In this document: piece after piece, positions 23,854 through 33,200 of the stretch
Layout: the number at the start of each line of letters is the position of its first letter
Numbering within the stretch: position 1 is the first letter of the stretch
Source: a virus
Length of the DNA: 54,035 nucleotides
Virus record (IMG/VR): IMGVR_UViG_3300012988_000006
Coordinates: 1 to 54,035 of that record
Direction: 5' to 3' (one strand)
Notes under the pieces: model-generated
What the model was told of the DNA's origin: nothing
Database searches by the model: none
Seen by the model: the letters and a program-made list of their open reading frames with translations, nothing else
Position numbers and translations under genes: made by a program

Positions 23854-25251
23854 TCATGCCACGCCTATCTTGATCGTGCCGCCGTCGTTCGTGTAGGGCG
23901 TGCAGCGCTTGATCGTGCCGCCGTCGTTCATGTAGACCTCGTTGAACTTCACGGTGCCGCCGTAGTTCACGTAGAGGCCGTCCGTCGGGGCGCCCGCCGT
24001 GATGATCAGGATGATGTTGCTGTACCCGCCGGGGCCGTTGTTGCTGCCGGGCCAGATCTGCGCGTAGTGTGTCGTGCTCGGGAGGAGGCCCGTCAGATCC
24101 TTGAAGGTCGCCGTGGAGGGCAGGGAGAAGGTCTGCAGCCCTGTCGAGAAGGACAGGTCTCGCGCGACTCGCAGCTGGTAGCTCGAGATCGTCGCGCCAT
24201 TCAGTACGGTCGGGGCCGTCCAGTATACTTGCGAGGTCGTGTCGGTCGTCGCCGTGCTGCCGAACGTCGCGACCTGTCCCGGCACGTTGGTGAGCAGCGG
24301 GACCGTGACCCACGCGCCCCAGTCACTCCAGCCTCCACCGACCACGTCGTTCTTGACCGCCATGCGGTAGTACCAGGTGCCGGCGGAGAGGTTGTTCACG
24401 AAGACGGGGGCGTACCGGTTGTTCTGGATCATCGTCGCGCCGGTGGGGCTGGCGGTCGTGTTGACCTCGATCTTGACGTTGGTGAGTGCGCCGCCGCCGT
24501 TGTCCGCGACAGAGGGGAGTGTCGTGTAGAAGCTCGAGCTCGTGATGTCGGTGGCCGAGTAGCCGGTCGGCGCGCTGGGAACGCTCGTCGCGGCCGTCAT
24601 GATCGGCGTCCACGAAGTCCAGTCGCTCGTGCCCTCCGAGTCCTGCACTCGCACCGAGGCGTAGTACTGCGTGTTCCTCTGCGCGCCGGTGACGTTCACG
24701 CTCGTCGCGGCGCTGCCGACCCAGCTATACCACGGCGACCCCGACGGGTCGTGCGCGGGGGTTCGACAGACGTGCAGCTCGTAGTTGGAGACTCCCACCC
24801 ACGAGCCTGCAGTCGGCCAGCTCACGGTGAAGCTGTTGGCGGTGATGCTCGACGCGGTGGGCGGCCCGTACATCGACGGCGGCCGGTAGTAGTCGGTCCC
24901 GTAGTAGCCCCCGGAACCGCTCGTCGACGTCCAGCTCGTGCCGGGGATGCCTCCGCTGACACTGATGGTGCCGCTCATCGTTCCGTTGGCGGCGTGGGTG
25001 TGCCAGATCTGGCGGCTCATGATCAGCACCCAGCTGGTGCCGACGCTCTTCGTGCTGTTCTCTGTGAACGGGTTCCCGCTGATGTTCATGCCCCACGAGC
25101 CGCTGCCGTACGTGGTGGCACTGTTGCGACGAGCCCAGAGCTCTGCCGTCACGAGCGAGCGGTTGTTTGCCGCGTCGTCGCCCGTGCTCCACCGGACCTC
25201 GGTGTTGAGGCCGGCAGAGTTGTTGGAGACTCCGAAAGTACCGCTAGGCAT
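23854..25251 (-). CDS. Tail fibre with fibronectin type III-like domains (465 aa)
   Basis: About three FN3-like domains are visible in the C-terminal two thirds; each shows a Trp/Tyr-rich beta pattern such as TVSWPTAGSWVGVSNYELHV, NTQYYASVRVQDSEGTSDW, TWYYRMAVKND and ISSYQLRVARD. The N-terminal part is Ser/Gly-rich beta. The C-terminus carries three short repeats of (N/Y)(D/G)GGT(I/V)K, a GGTIK motif seen at the ends of phage fibre proteins. The start ATG 25251 overlaps the upstream gene. It is probably a receptor-contacting tail fibre. Confidence 0.8.
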   Translation of the reverse strand: MPSGTFGVSNNSAGLNTEVRWSTGDDAANNRSLVTAELWARRNSATTYGSGSWGMNISGNPFTENSTKSVGTSWVLIMSRQIWHTHAANGTMSGTISVSGGIPGTSWTSTSGSGGYYGTDYYRPPSMYGPPTASSITANSFTVSWPTAGSWVGVSNYELHVCRTPAHDPSGSPWYSWVGSAATSVNVTGAQRNTQYYASVRVQDSEGTSDWTSWTPIMTAATSVPSAPTGYSATDITSSSFYTTLPSVADNGGGALTNVKIEVNTTASPTGATMIQNNRYAPVFVNNLSAGTWYYRMAVKNDVVGGGWSDWGAWVTVPLLTNVPGQVATFGSTATTDTTSQVYWTAPTVLNGATISSYQLRVARDLSFSTGLQTFSLPSTATFKDLTGLLPSTTHYAQIWPGSNNGPGGYSNIILIITAGAPTDGLYVNYGGTVKFNEVYMNDGGTIKRCTPYTNDGGTIKIGVA

Positions 25252-26398
25252 GCTTCAGCCAGACCTCGCCGGGGGCGATGTCGGCTGTCGTCGGTACCGT
25301 GGTGCCGTGCTTCCAGCCGTTCAGGTCGCTGACCTTGGGAACGCGGTTCTTGTCGAGGGTCCCGCTGATGACCTTGGCTGCGTCGATGCCAGCTGCGGGC
25401 AGGAAGTCGGTGGTGTTCGCGAGAGACGCGGAGCCGAACGCGGGCTTGCCGGTGACCTCCGTCCACGCCACGGTGAAGTCCTCGCCGGCGAGCGAGGTCA
25501 GCAGCGTGCGCTCCGCCGGGGTCATGGCGAGGCGGGTCGGCGAGTCGGGGATGTCGTCGAGGTCGGTGGGTGCGACCACGACCTCCCAGCCCCAGCCGCC
25601 GGCGCCGTTCGCGCGGGGCACTGCACCCGCCGCTGCGCCGACCCCGGAGAGCAGGCCGAACTGCCCGGTGGGGGCGATGAAGAAGCCCGGGTCAGCGGGA
25701 TCCTCCACGTCGGAGTAGCCGCCCCACGTCTCCGTCGGCGATGCCCAGCTGAACGAGCCCTCGCTGACGCCGTTGCTCGTGAGGACGTGGTTGGGTGCGG
25801 CGGGCTGCGGCACGAGACGATTCAGCGGCCGGTTGAGGATCGCGCCCGGGGCCGCCGGGTCGGCGATGTTCCAGTCGGGCTGGCTGTAGTGGTCGAGCTT
25901 CTCCTTGTCGGAGAGCGAGAAGTTTGCCATGCCGGGTGCGAGGGCGGGGCCCGCCTCCACGTTGATGACGGTGGAGCCGCCGAGCTGGACGGTGAGCGCC
26001 GTGGCGATGCCGTCGTTGTCGTAATCGCCGGTGAGGTCGTAGTCCGGGTTGTCCACGATCTGGATCACGCCGGAGACGAGGAGGCCCTGGTAGGCGTCGC
26101 TCCCGGTCAGGGAGATGACGAAGGGGTACTCACCCTCTTCCTCGTCGAGGTCAGACGCCTGCAGCGCGAAGCGAGCGAACCCGATCTCGGGCTCGAGCTC
26201 GGCGACGCTGTTCAGGAGGATGTTCGAGGTCGTGTCGAACGGGGGGAGCTTGCTGACGATCTCCACCGTCGCGCCCGTCAGGTCGATCGTGACACCGTTG
26301 CGGTCGGTGACGAAGACGCCGAAGGCGAAGCTCTTCGCTCGCGCGAGCTTGAGCACCGTCTTCTGTCGGGGGATGTTCTCGAGCTGGGGCACCGCCAC
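25244..26398 (-). CDS. BppU-like N-terminal tail fibre/baseplate protein (384 aa)
   Basis: The first 120 residues (FAFGVFVTDRNGVTIDLTGATV followed by a beta pattern) resemble the BppU/upper-baseplate N-terminal domain that attaches fibres to the tail. The middle carries a DYDNDG acidic loop and Pro/Gly-rich spacers; the C-terminal part contains a fibre-type DFLPAAGIDAAKVISGTL segment. It starts at GTG 26398 with GAGAGGA upstream, right after a strong hairpin. It likely links the podovirus tail hub to the following fibres. Confidence 0.65.
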   Translation of the reverse strand: MAVPQLENIPRQKTVLKLARAKSFAFGVFVTDRNGVTIDLTGATVEIVSKLPPFDTTSNILLNSVAELEPEIGFARFALQASDLDEEEGEYPFVISLTGSDAYQGLLVSGVIQIVDNPDYDLTGDYDNDGIATALTVQLGGSTVINVEAGPALAPGMANFSLSDKEKLDHYSQPDWNIADPAAPGAILNRPLNRLVPQPAAPNHVLTSNGVSEGSFSWASPTETWGGYSDVEDPADPGFFIAPTGQFGLLSGVGAAAGAVPRANGAGGWGWEVVVAPTDLDDIPDSPTRLAMTPAERTLLTSLAGEDFTVAWTEVTGKPAFGSASLANTTDFLPAAGIDAAKVISGTLDKNRVPKVSDLNGWKHGTTVPTTADIAPGEVWLKHA

Positions 26399-26416
26399 TC
26401 CTCTCTAACTTGGAGC

Positions 26417-26453
26417 GGCGGCCGCAGTGGCCGGGAGATCCACTGCGGCCGCC
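26417..26453 (-). terminator. Strong intercistronic hairpin after capsid genes
   Basis: A perfect 14-bp stem GGCGGCCGCAGTGG (26417-26430) pairs with 26440-26453 around a 9-nt loop. There is no T-tract on the minus-strand side. It lies between the capsid block and the fibre block, where it may lower fibre expression or protect the capsid mRNA 3' end. Confidence 0.6.
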
Positions 26454-26467
26454 ATTGTTCCGTCGGG

Positions 26468-26614
26468 TCAGGCGGGCGGACCCTGGGGCGGCTGCCCACC
26501 CTCCGCAGGCGGACCCTGGTCGGGAGCGGCGCCCCCGGCGGCCTGCGTGACAGCGTCCTTCGCCACGCCGGCCAGCTCGATGATCTGATCGAAGATCTGG
26601 ATCAGTTCGTCCAT
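26468..26614 (-). CDS. Small acidic Pro/Gly-rich protein after capsid (48 aa)
   Basis: ATG 26614 is preceded by GGGGGCGG. The N-terminal half is an amphipathic helix (MDELIQIFDQIIELAGVAKD) and the C-terminal half is Pro/Gly-rich (APDQGPPAEGGQPPQGPPA). It lies 12 nt after the stop codon of the major capsid gene and is probably expressed at high level; a minor capsid, decoration or regulatory role is possible. No family known. Confidence 0.65.
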   Translation of the reverse strand: MDELIQIFDQIIELAGVAKDAVTQAAGGAAPDQGPPAEGGQPPQGPPA

Positions 26615-26626
26615 GTCCGCCCCCGA

Positions 26627-28210
26627 TCAGTTCTTGCGCTTCAGGACAGCGGTGCCGTCCGTCAGGTTGTCGCCGATCGAGATGCCCGTGGTCGACGGCT
26701 GCGCGGCAGCCGACGTACCGGCGGTCGACACGACGTAGGTCTGCCCGTTCGTGAACGTGAGGACCTGGCCGACCGTGTAGGCGGTGGAGTTGGCGCGGTT
26801 GATGACCAGCGGCGTCGGGTCGTCGGACACGAGCAGCGGGTTGCGGTGAGCCTGGTCGCCGGTCTCCTGGATAGCGAGACCCGCGTTGAGGTTCTTCGTG
26901 TCGGAGTACTGACGCTCCTGGTTGTACCACTCGGGCTTGGAGAGCACCGTGTCGGGACCGGAGAGCGGGTACGTCGAACCCTGGACGATGTTCGTCTGGG
27001 CGCGGGCCGCTGCGACCTTGGCTGCGACGTTCGTGAACGAGGTGTTCACGACGGTCAGCTTGTCGATCGTGGTCGGGAGGAAGAGCGGGACGATGCCCTC
27101 CGACAGCTGGTCGATGGCCCAGACGTCGTAGGAGAAGTCCTGCACGTACTCCGTGCCCTTGAACCGCGTGCCACCATCCTGCTGACGACGCTCCGAGAAG
27201 TACTCGTAGGTCTGGATGGCGCCCTTGTACGCCGCGAGAGCGACGACCTGGCGGAGCGTGCGCCCGCCGGTGGCGGTGGATGCGACCGGGTCGACCACGA
27301 GGTTGGTGTCCGTGAACACCTTCGGGAAGAACTCGGGGTGCATCTTGACGAGCTTCCACGAGCCCTTGAGGGTGCCGAGGTAGCCCGCCGCGTTCGCGCC
27401 GGAGATGTCGCCGTCGCGGAGCAGCTTGAACGCGCTCTCCGTGCCGGCACCCTTGTCGATGAGCGCGTTGATGAAGACGAGCTCGAGGGCCGACGGGATG
27501 AGCAGGAAGCGCTCGCTGTTGCCGAAGTTGCTGTCGAACCAGTTGTCCGAGAACGTCAGCGTCAGGGCGTCCAGCGTGCCCAGCGGGTTCGCGTCGTCGA
27601 GGTACATGCCCTTGACGTTCGCGAACGACGGCTGGATCTCGTTGTCGTACGTCTCGCCGGGCTCCGCGATCCACTTGTAGTCCGCCGCGTTGCCGGTGTT
27701 GGCGATGCGGTGAACGTCGGGGGTCTGCGGGCCGGGCGTGTCGACGCCGGAGACGCGGGGAACGAGCTTGCCCGTCATGTGACCCGAGATCGCTGCCAGG
27801 AGGCAGTACTTGTCGTGGTCGCGGAGCACGGTGGTCTGCATCTTGCGACCGGTGTACTCCTGCACGATGTTCTTGATCGGGTTCGTGCGGAGCTGCTCGT
27901 CGAAGACCGTGAAGCCGAACGAGCGGTGGCGCGACATGGAGTACTCGCGCCAGAAGATCGGGGGGATGCCGTTCTTCCACTCCGAGGTGAACTCGGAACC
28001 GGAGTAGTGGTCGGTGCCGATGCGGCCGAGCTCGGCATCGACGATGAAGTCGTCGACACGAATGTCGGGCACCTTGACCGAACGAGCGTTCGGGTTGGGC
28101 TTGATCTCGTTGCCGGTGAACATACCGGCGATGGGGGACGAGATTCGGAGATACGTTGCCAGGGCAACCTGGTAGTCGGAGAGGCCATCCCTCTGGACCG
28201 GTGCAACCAT
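26627..28210 (-). CDS. Major capsid protein with C-terminal beta domain (527 aa)
   Basis: Located directly after the portal gene, with a strong ribosome-binding site (GAAAGGAGGGATGC). The long body (about residues 20-470) has the soluble alpha/beta composition of an HK97-fold capsid, with an IPPIFWREYSMSRHRSFGFT strand segment and a VFTDTNLVVDP loop. A C-terminal extension (about 470-527: AYTVGQVLTFTNGQTYVV ... DNLTDGTAVLKRKN) resembles the small beta modules that decorate phage proteins and bind carbohydrate. Identification rests on order, size and composition; mass spectrometry of virions would settle it. Confidence 0.8.
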   Translation of the reverse strand: MVAPVQRDGLSDYQVALATYLRISSPIAGMFTGNEIKPNPNARSVKVPDIRVDDFIVDAELGRIGTDHYSGSEFTSEWKNGIPPIFWREYSMSRHRSFGFTVFDEQLRTNPIKNIVQEYTGRKMQTTVLRDHDKYCLLAAISGHMTGKLVPRVSGVDTPGPQTPDVHRIANTGNAADYKWIAEPGETYDNEIQPSFANVKGMYLDDANPLGTLDALTLTFSDNWFDSNFGNSERFLLIPSALELVFINALIDKGAGTESAFKLLRDGDISGANAAGYLGTLKGSWKLVKMHPEFFPKVFTDTNLVVDPVASTATGGRTLRQVVALAAYKGAIQTYEYFSERRQQDGGTRFKGTEYVQDFSYDVWAIDQLSEGIVPLFLPTTIDKLTVVNTSFTNVAAKVAAARAQTNIVQGSTYPLSGPDTVLSKPEWYNQERQYSDTKNLNAGLAIQETGDQAHRNPLLVSDDPTPLVINRANSTAYTVGQVLTFTNGQTYVVSTAGTSAAAQPSTTGISIGDNLTDGTAVLKRKN

Positions 28211-28274
28211 CCTGCATCCCTCCTTTCAGGGACTCTTTCGCCGGACCTCCCGGCTGCTTCCATTCTGCCCGCTA

Positions 28275-30254
28275 CTACGCGGGTACAGCAGTTGCAGGTG
28301 CTACACCCGCAGTTGCAGGGGCAGATTGTACAGATTGCCCCCCTGACTGCCGCGCCAGGAGCTCCGCGACCGCCTCGGTGAGCACGGAGAGCTGCTTCGA
28401 CTGGGACTCGATCGCGGCCACGAACGCCTGCTTCTCGTTCTCCACGTCCTCGTCGGGCTGGTTGATGTTGGCCTCGATCGCCGCCTGCTCCGCCTTCTGC
28501 GCGCGGAACTGCTCGGTCTCCCCCTGCACGAGCAGCTCCTTGAGCTCCTTCGAGTGGGTCGCGCCGGTGAGCTCGATCTCCTTCTCGACGATGTAGAGCA
28601 TCGCGGCCGTCGCGTGCGCGAGCGCCTGCTGGTTGCCGGATGCCGCGAGCGCCGGCATGGCCTGGCTGAGGGGGACGAACAGCTGGTTCAGGATCCGCAG
28701 CTGCTTCTCGTCTTCCATCTCGACGAGGGACCCGGGGATCGCGCGGACGAAGTACTCCGTCGCGAGGTCCGAGAAGTCCATCACGAGCGTGCCCTCCTCC
28801 TTGGCAGGCTTCTCTCCCTCGGCGGGGGTCGCGACGAACAGCTCCGGGTCGAGCCCCGCCTTGAGCAGCTGCACTCGCGCGTCCGCCGTCGGCACGATGC
28901 TCTTGACGCTCTTGAGCTCCTGGAAGAAGATCGTCAGGGCGTACCCCGCGTATCGGCTGGCGAAGGACTCGATCGCCTTCTGGTAGTTGTTGGTCGTGAT
29001 GTCGACCATCGCCTGCTGCGCCTCGACGCCCTGCGGTGTCTGGCTCATCGCCCCGCCGGTGCCCTGCATCGCCATCTGCTGGTCTGCGGCGCCGATGAGC
29101 TGCACCATGTTGCCCTGGTTGGCTGTGGCGATCTGGTTGTACTGCAGCAGCGTCTGGCTGTTCTGCTCGAACGTCTCGAACTTTGCGTTCGGGTTGCCGA
29201 CCTGGATGAACTTGCCGGGGCCCAGGTTGGGGGTGCCGTTCAGGCCGGTGCCGAGGCCGATGATCATCGGGTTGATGTTGCGGTACCACATCTTCATGGC
29301 ACCGTTGAGCAGCAGATCCTGGAACTCCTGGCGGCCAAGCAGGAGCTCGACCTGGCTCTTGCCGAGGGGCTGCGACAGGTCCTTCTCCAGCACGAGGAAG
29401 AAGACCGGGTGCTCCTTCAGCGGGTGCTTGTTGGGCTCGATGCGGAGCAGCATCTTCGACCGGGTCTCGAACGTGAGGAACGGCTCGCCCGTGTTCGAGT
29501 ACCACGTCACGATCTCGTAGCCGTCGGGGATCTGGCCGCGCTTCTTCGACTCGTGATCCACGCTCTGCATCTCGCGCGGCGGGGGCGGGGTCTTCAGCAT
29601 CGCCTTCAGGGCGGCATCGTCCCAGCCCGCCAGGCCGATCTTGCTCTTGGCCTGGCCCTTGGTGAGGTAGCGGCGGACGAACACGTCGGTCGCCTGCCGG
29701 ATGTCGCGCGCGCCGGGCTCGGGGAAGACGTCGCGGTAGTGGATGTTGTCGTACTTGATGTACCACCCGTTCTTCGCGTCCTGCGCGAGCACAGGGATCA
29801 CGCAGTCGAACCCGAGAGTCAGGGCCGACTTCGCCGAGGCGAAGAGGCTCTGCTGCAGGTCGTTCGAGTACTGGTCGTCGCCGCAGATCTTGCTGCGGAG
29901 GATCCAGCGGCTGAAGATGCCGTAGACGTCGTCGTCGTCGAACTTGCTGATGACCTCGAAGTTCGGAGTGTGCTGCACGAGGTTGCGCGCCATGCGGCGG
30001 ATCATGCCGGCGGTCTCGCCGGAGCTGATGTTGGGCAGGTCGGGCTTCTCGCTGATGACCTCCGCCGCCGCGATCTTCTCGAGCTTCCAGTAGTTCGCGA
30101 CTCGAGCGTCCATCTCGGTCTTGTACTTCAGGTACTTGAGGTTGAGCTCCTGCGCGCAGTCACTGATCGCGTGGAACTCGAGCACACCGTCCCGCCCCTC
30201 GGAGCGGTTGGTGTACCACTGTTCGACCTTAGTGATCGGCTCTGCTACTGCCAC
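28275..30254 (-). CDS. Portal protein (659 aa)
   Basis: Size, acidic/helical composition and the central portion (LLLGRQEFQDLLLNGAMKMW, GLNGTPNLGPGKFI) fit a podovirus-type portal, the 12-mer at the capsid vertex through which DNA is packaged. The C-terminus is a coiled-coil/crown-like region (ELKELLVQGETEQFRAQKAE) with an Ala/Pro tail. It starts at GTG 30254, overlapping the end of the giant gene by 10 nt (CAGTGGCAGTAG), and is followed by the capsid gene. A candidate -10 TACAAT lies 43 nt upstream, inside the giant gene. Confidence 0.88.
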   Translation of the reverse strand: MAVAEPITKVEQWYTNRSEGRDGVLEFHAISDCAQELNLKYLKYKTEMDARVANYWKLEKIAAAEVISEKPDLPNISSGETAGMIRRMARNLVQHTPNFEVISKFDDDDVYGIFSRWILRSKICGDDQYSNDLQQSLFASAKSALTLGFDCVIPVLAQDAKNGWYIKYDNIHYRDVFPEPGARDIRQATDVFVRRYLTKGQAKSKIGLAGWDDAALKAMLKTPPPPREMQSVDHESKKRGQIPDGYEIVTWYSNTGEPFLTFETRSKMLLRIEPNKHPLKEHPVFFLVLEKDLSQPLGKSQVELLLGRQEFQDLLLNGAMKMWYRNINPMIIGLGTGLNGTPNLGPGKFIQVGNPNAKFETFEQNSQTLLQYNQIATANQGNMVQLIGAADQQMAMQGTGGAMSQTPQGVEAQQAMVDITTNNYQKAIESFASRYAGYALTIFFQELKSVKSIVPTADARVQLLKAGLDPELFVATPAEGEKPAKEEGTLVMDFSDLATEYFVRAIPGSLVEMEDEKQLRILNQLFVPLSQAMPALAASGNQQALAHATAAMLYIVEKEIELTGATHSKELKELLVQGETEQFRAQKAEQAAIEANINQPDEDVENEKQAFVAAIESQSKQLSVLTEAVAELLARQSGGQSVQSAPATAGVAPATAVPA

Positions 30255-33200
30255 TGGTTCAGCCTTCCGCGTTCGCTGGAGAAACGCTCTCTCCTAATTG
30301 TAGAGCGTCGAATGATGGGGTTACTGGTATTGACGAAGGGGATTCCGCGGTTGTACGTCACGTCGCCGCGCTCCGGCCCGTTCAGGCGGTAGCTCCAGCC
30401 GCCGCCTCCACCGCCGCCGCCGCCGTAGCCGCCGGAGCGGCTGTAGCGGGAGCGACCGTAGACGCCGTCGGCGTAGTTGGTCCAGCTCGGGTGGTTGACT
30501 GCATCCAGGACTTCCTGGAAGTTCTTGTCGATCAGCTCCTGCAGGTCACTCATCGTCGGGTTCGCGACCGACGAGTGCTCGCGCTCGAGGTTCCGCATGC
30601 CGGTGTTGACGTTGGCGAGGGAGTCCGTCGAGTTGAGACGCGAATCCTGGTCGAGTCCGCCGCCGAGCTGGCCGGAGTTGTAGGTCTGGAGCGGGGCCTG
30701 GCCGAAGAAGTTCTCCAGCGAGCTCCGCGCGATGCCAGTCGCCCACGGCATCCCGTCCGGGCCGGTGACGTAGGTCGTGTTCAGCTGCTTGTACGTGGTC
30801 GTCGGGTTGTAGCTGATGTAGTCGCTGTTGAAGATCACGTCGTTCAGCGGCGTGGCGTACGGGTTCGTCTCGCTGCCGTAGAACGTCTGGCGCACCTGCT
30901 CGTCCGCGACGTCCTTGCTGAGCCCGAGGTCCAGGTACTCCTGGGTCAGCTTCGCGGTGAGCTCGTTCGCGATCTTCTGGCGGTCCTCGTACGACAGGTA
31001 CAGACCCTCCATCGCCGGGTCTCCGGGGCGCAGCGTCCCCATCTGGAGGCCCTTGATGACGGCCATGCCGCCCTCAGTCGTGAGGACCTCGCGCTGCTGC
31101 TTCGGGTCCCACATGCTCATGATGACGCTGATGGCTTCGTTCTCGGTGAGCTCGGTCCCGTCGACCTTGCGCGTCTTCACGGCCATGTTGTACCGGATGT
31201 ACTCGCTGTCTGCGAGTCCGGTGAAGAGGCTGGTGAACAGCGCGAGGCTCGCGCGGTTCTCCGTGAGCGTCTTGATCCGGGCCTCGGTCGGACTGGCCTG
31301 GAGGGATCCGACCGCAGGCTCGCCGGCGTCGTTCACAAACTGCTGCAGCGCGTCGGTCTTCATCGGCTGCCCGTTGTCGTCGCGCTGGATCTCGCCCGTG
31401 TCGTTGAGGTCGGCAAGGGTGTACGGGTCGCGGTCGTACTGGTCGGCCGCCGTGTAGATGCTGTTGACGAACGAGTTCTCCAGCAGCATGCGCTCCAGCG
31501 CCATCACGCCGTTGATCATGAAGCCGAAGCTGTTCACGAGGTCGACCGGGTTGCCCCGGCTCTCCGCGTCGCGCGCAGCGTTCTCGAGCTCGGTCGCGAT
31601 TCGCGCGGCCTCGTCGAAGCCCGTCTCGTTGATCAGCGGCATGCTGCCGAGGGCGTCCTCGAAGCCCCAGAGGACGTGGGCGAAGTTGCCGGTCGTCAGG
31701 TAGTTGTCGATGCCCATCATCGGCGAGATGAACTGCTTGAGCGTCCAGTGCAGCTGCACCATGCTCACCGGCTCGCCGTCCTGGTCGACGCCGACCTTGT
31801 ACATCTGCTTCAGCTGCTCCGCGAACGGGAACCAGTCCGGCAGGTTGTCGAGGTACAGCGCGTCGGCGTTGCGCCAGTCGTTGACGATCTCGCGCGGGTC
31901 GTACACCCAGCCGGCGCCCTCCGCCTGAGCTGCACGGCGGCGACGCTTGTCCTCATCGTCCTCGCCGTTCAGCCCGAGGCTGCCGGTCAGCAGGCCGAGA
32001 CCCATCAGGGCCGTGTGGGTCAGGCCGCTCTGGATGACGGCGTCGGCGAGGTTGACGTTCTCCATCGTCTCCGCCACGAAGTCGATGTCGTGGATGGCGG
32101 CGTTGTAGTCCTTCGACTCGCCCTTCAGCCAGGCGCGGGCGTGGCCGAGGCCCTTCTTGATGGACGGGCTGTTCAGCGCGACGGCGGAGACGGCGTTGAG
32201 GGCCTGCAGGCCGAGCATGTTCGTCGCCGCGTTGCTCGCGTAGTTGAAGAACAGGAACGGCAGCTTGAGCCCGAGCGTCGCGGGGATGTTCACGATGACG
32301 CGGGGGTTGTGCGTCAGCGGGTCGATGAAGTTCTTCATCAGGAGCAGGCTCAGGACGGTGGGCTTCAGGCTCCGAAGGTTCGCGATGCGGTTGATCGCGT
32401 ACTGGTGGAGCTCGCGGTAGTTCTTCTTGACGAACTGCGGGTCCGTCTGCAGCCCGTTCAGCAGCTGCTCCGGCGTGAGCGTCATGCGGCTGCCCATGCT
32501 CATGGCGTTGCTCATGACGCTCATTCGGTACCGCTTCGCCATCATGGACTGCTTCATGCCGTACGACGGGTCCTGCCAGCGGCCAGCGATCCCCGCGAGC
32601 TTCGCCGAGGTCCGCTCGGCCCAGCCCGCGTTGTGCAGCTTCGCGTGGACCAGGATGTCCTGGTTGATCATGCCCATGAAGCCCTGGTTCTCGCCGAGAG
32701 CCCGGTCGACGGCTGCCGCGCGCTGCTGCAGGTCCTTGCCGCCGACGAAGGCGTCGCCGGTGAGCGTGTCCTTCACGACCTCCAGGAAGTTCTTGATGCC
32801 GCTCTCGACCGGGGCCGTGACGTACAGCCACGGGTTGAACATGCCGTTCGCGGCGCGCATGTTGGTGAGGATCCGCATCAGGGCGTTGCTGCTGGTGCCC
32901 TGCGTGACGAACCGCCAGCCGCCGGAGCGGAGCTGCTCCATCGTCAGCGGCACGGGCTCGGGGATCGAGTTCTTCTTGCGGTACGCCGCGAAGCGCTTCT
33001 GCGCCGCGTCGAGACCCGAGCTGGGCGGGTAGTCGCCCTGCCACACGCCGCCGGAGAGCCGGCCACCGAAGATGCTGGAGATGGTGGCGCCGGCGTTCCC
33101 GATGTTGGCCGTCTGGAGCTGGGCCGAGCGGACGGGATCCATGCTCACCGGGAGGTTGGCGAACAGGTCGCCCATCTCGCGGAAGGTGTTCATGTATCCG

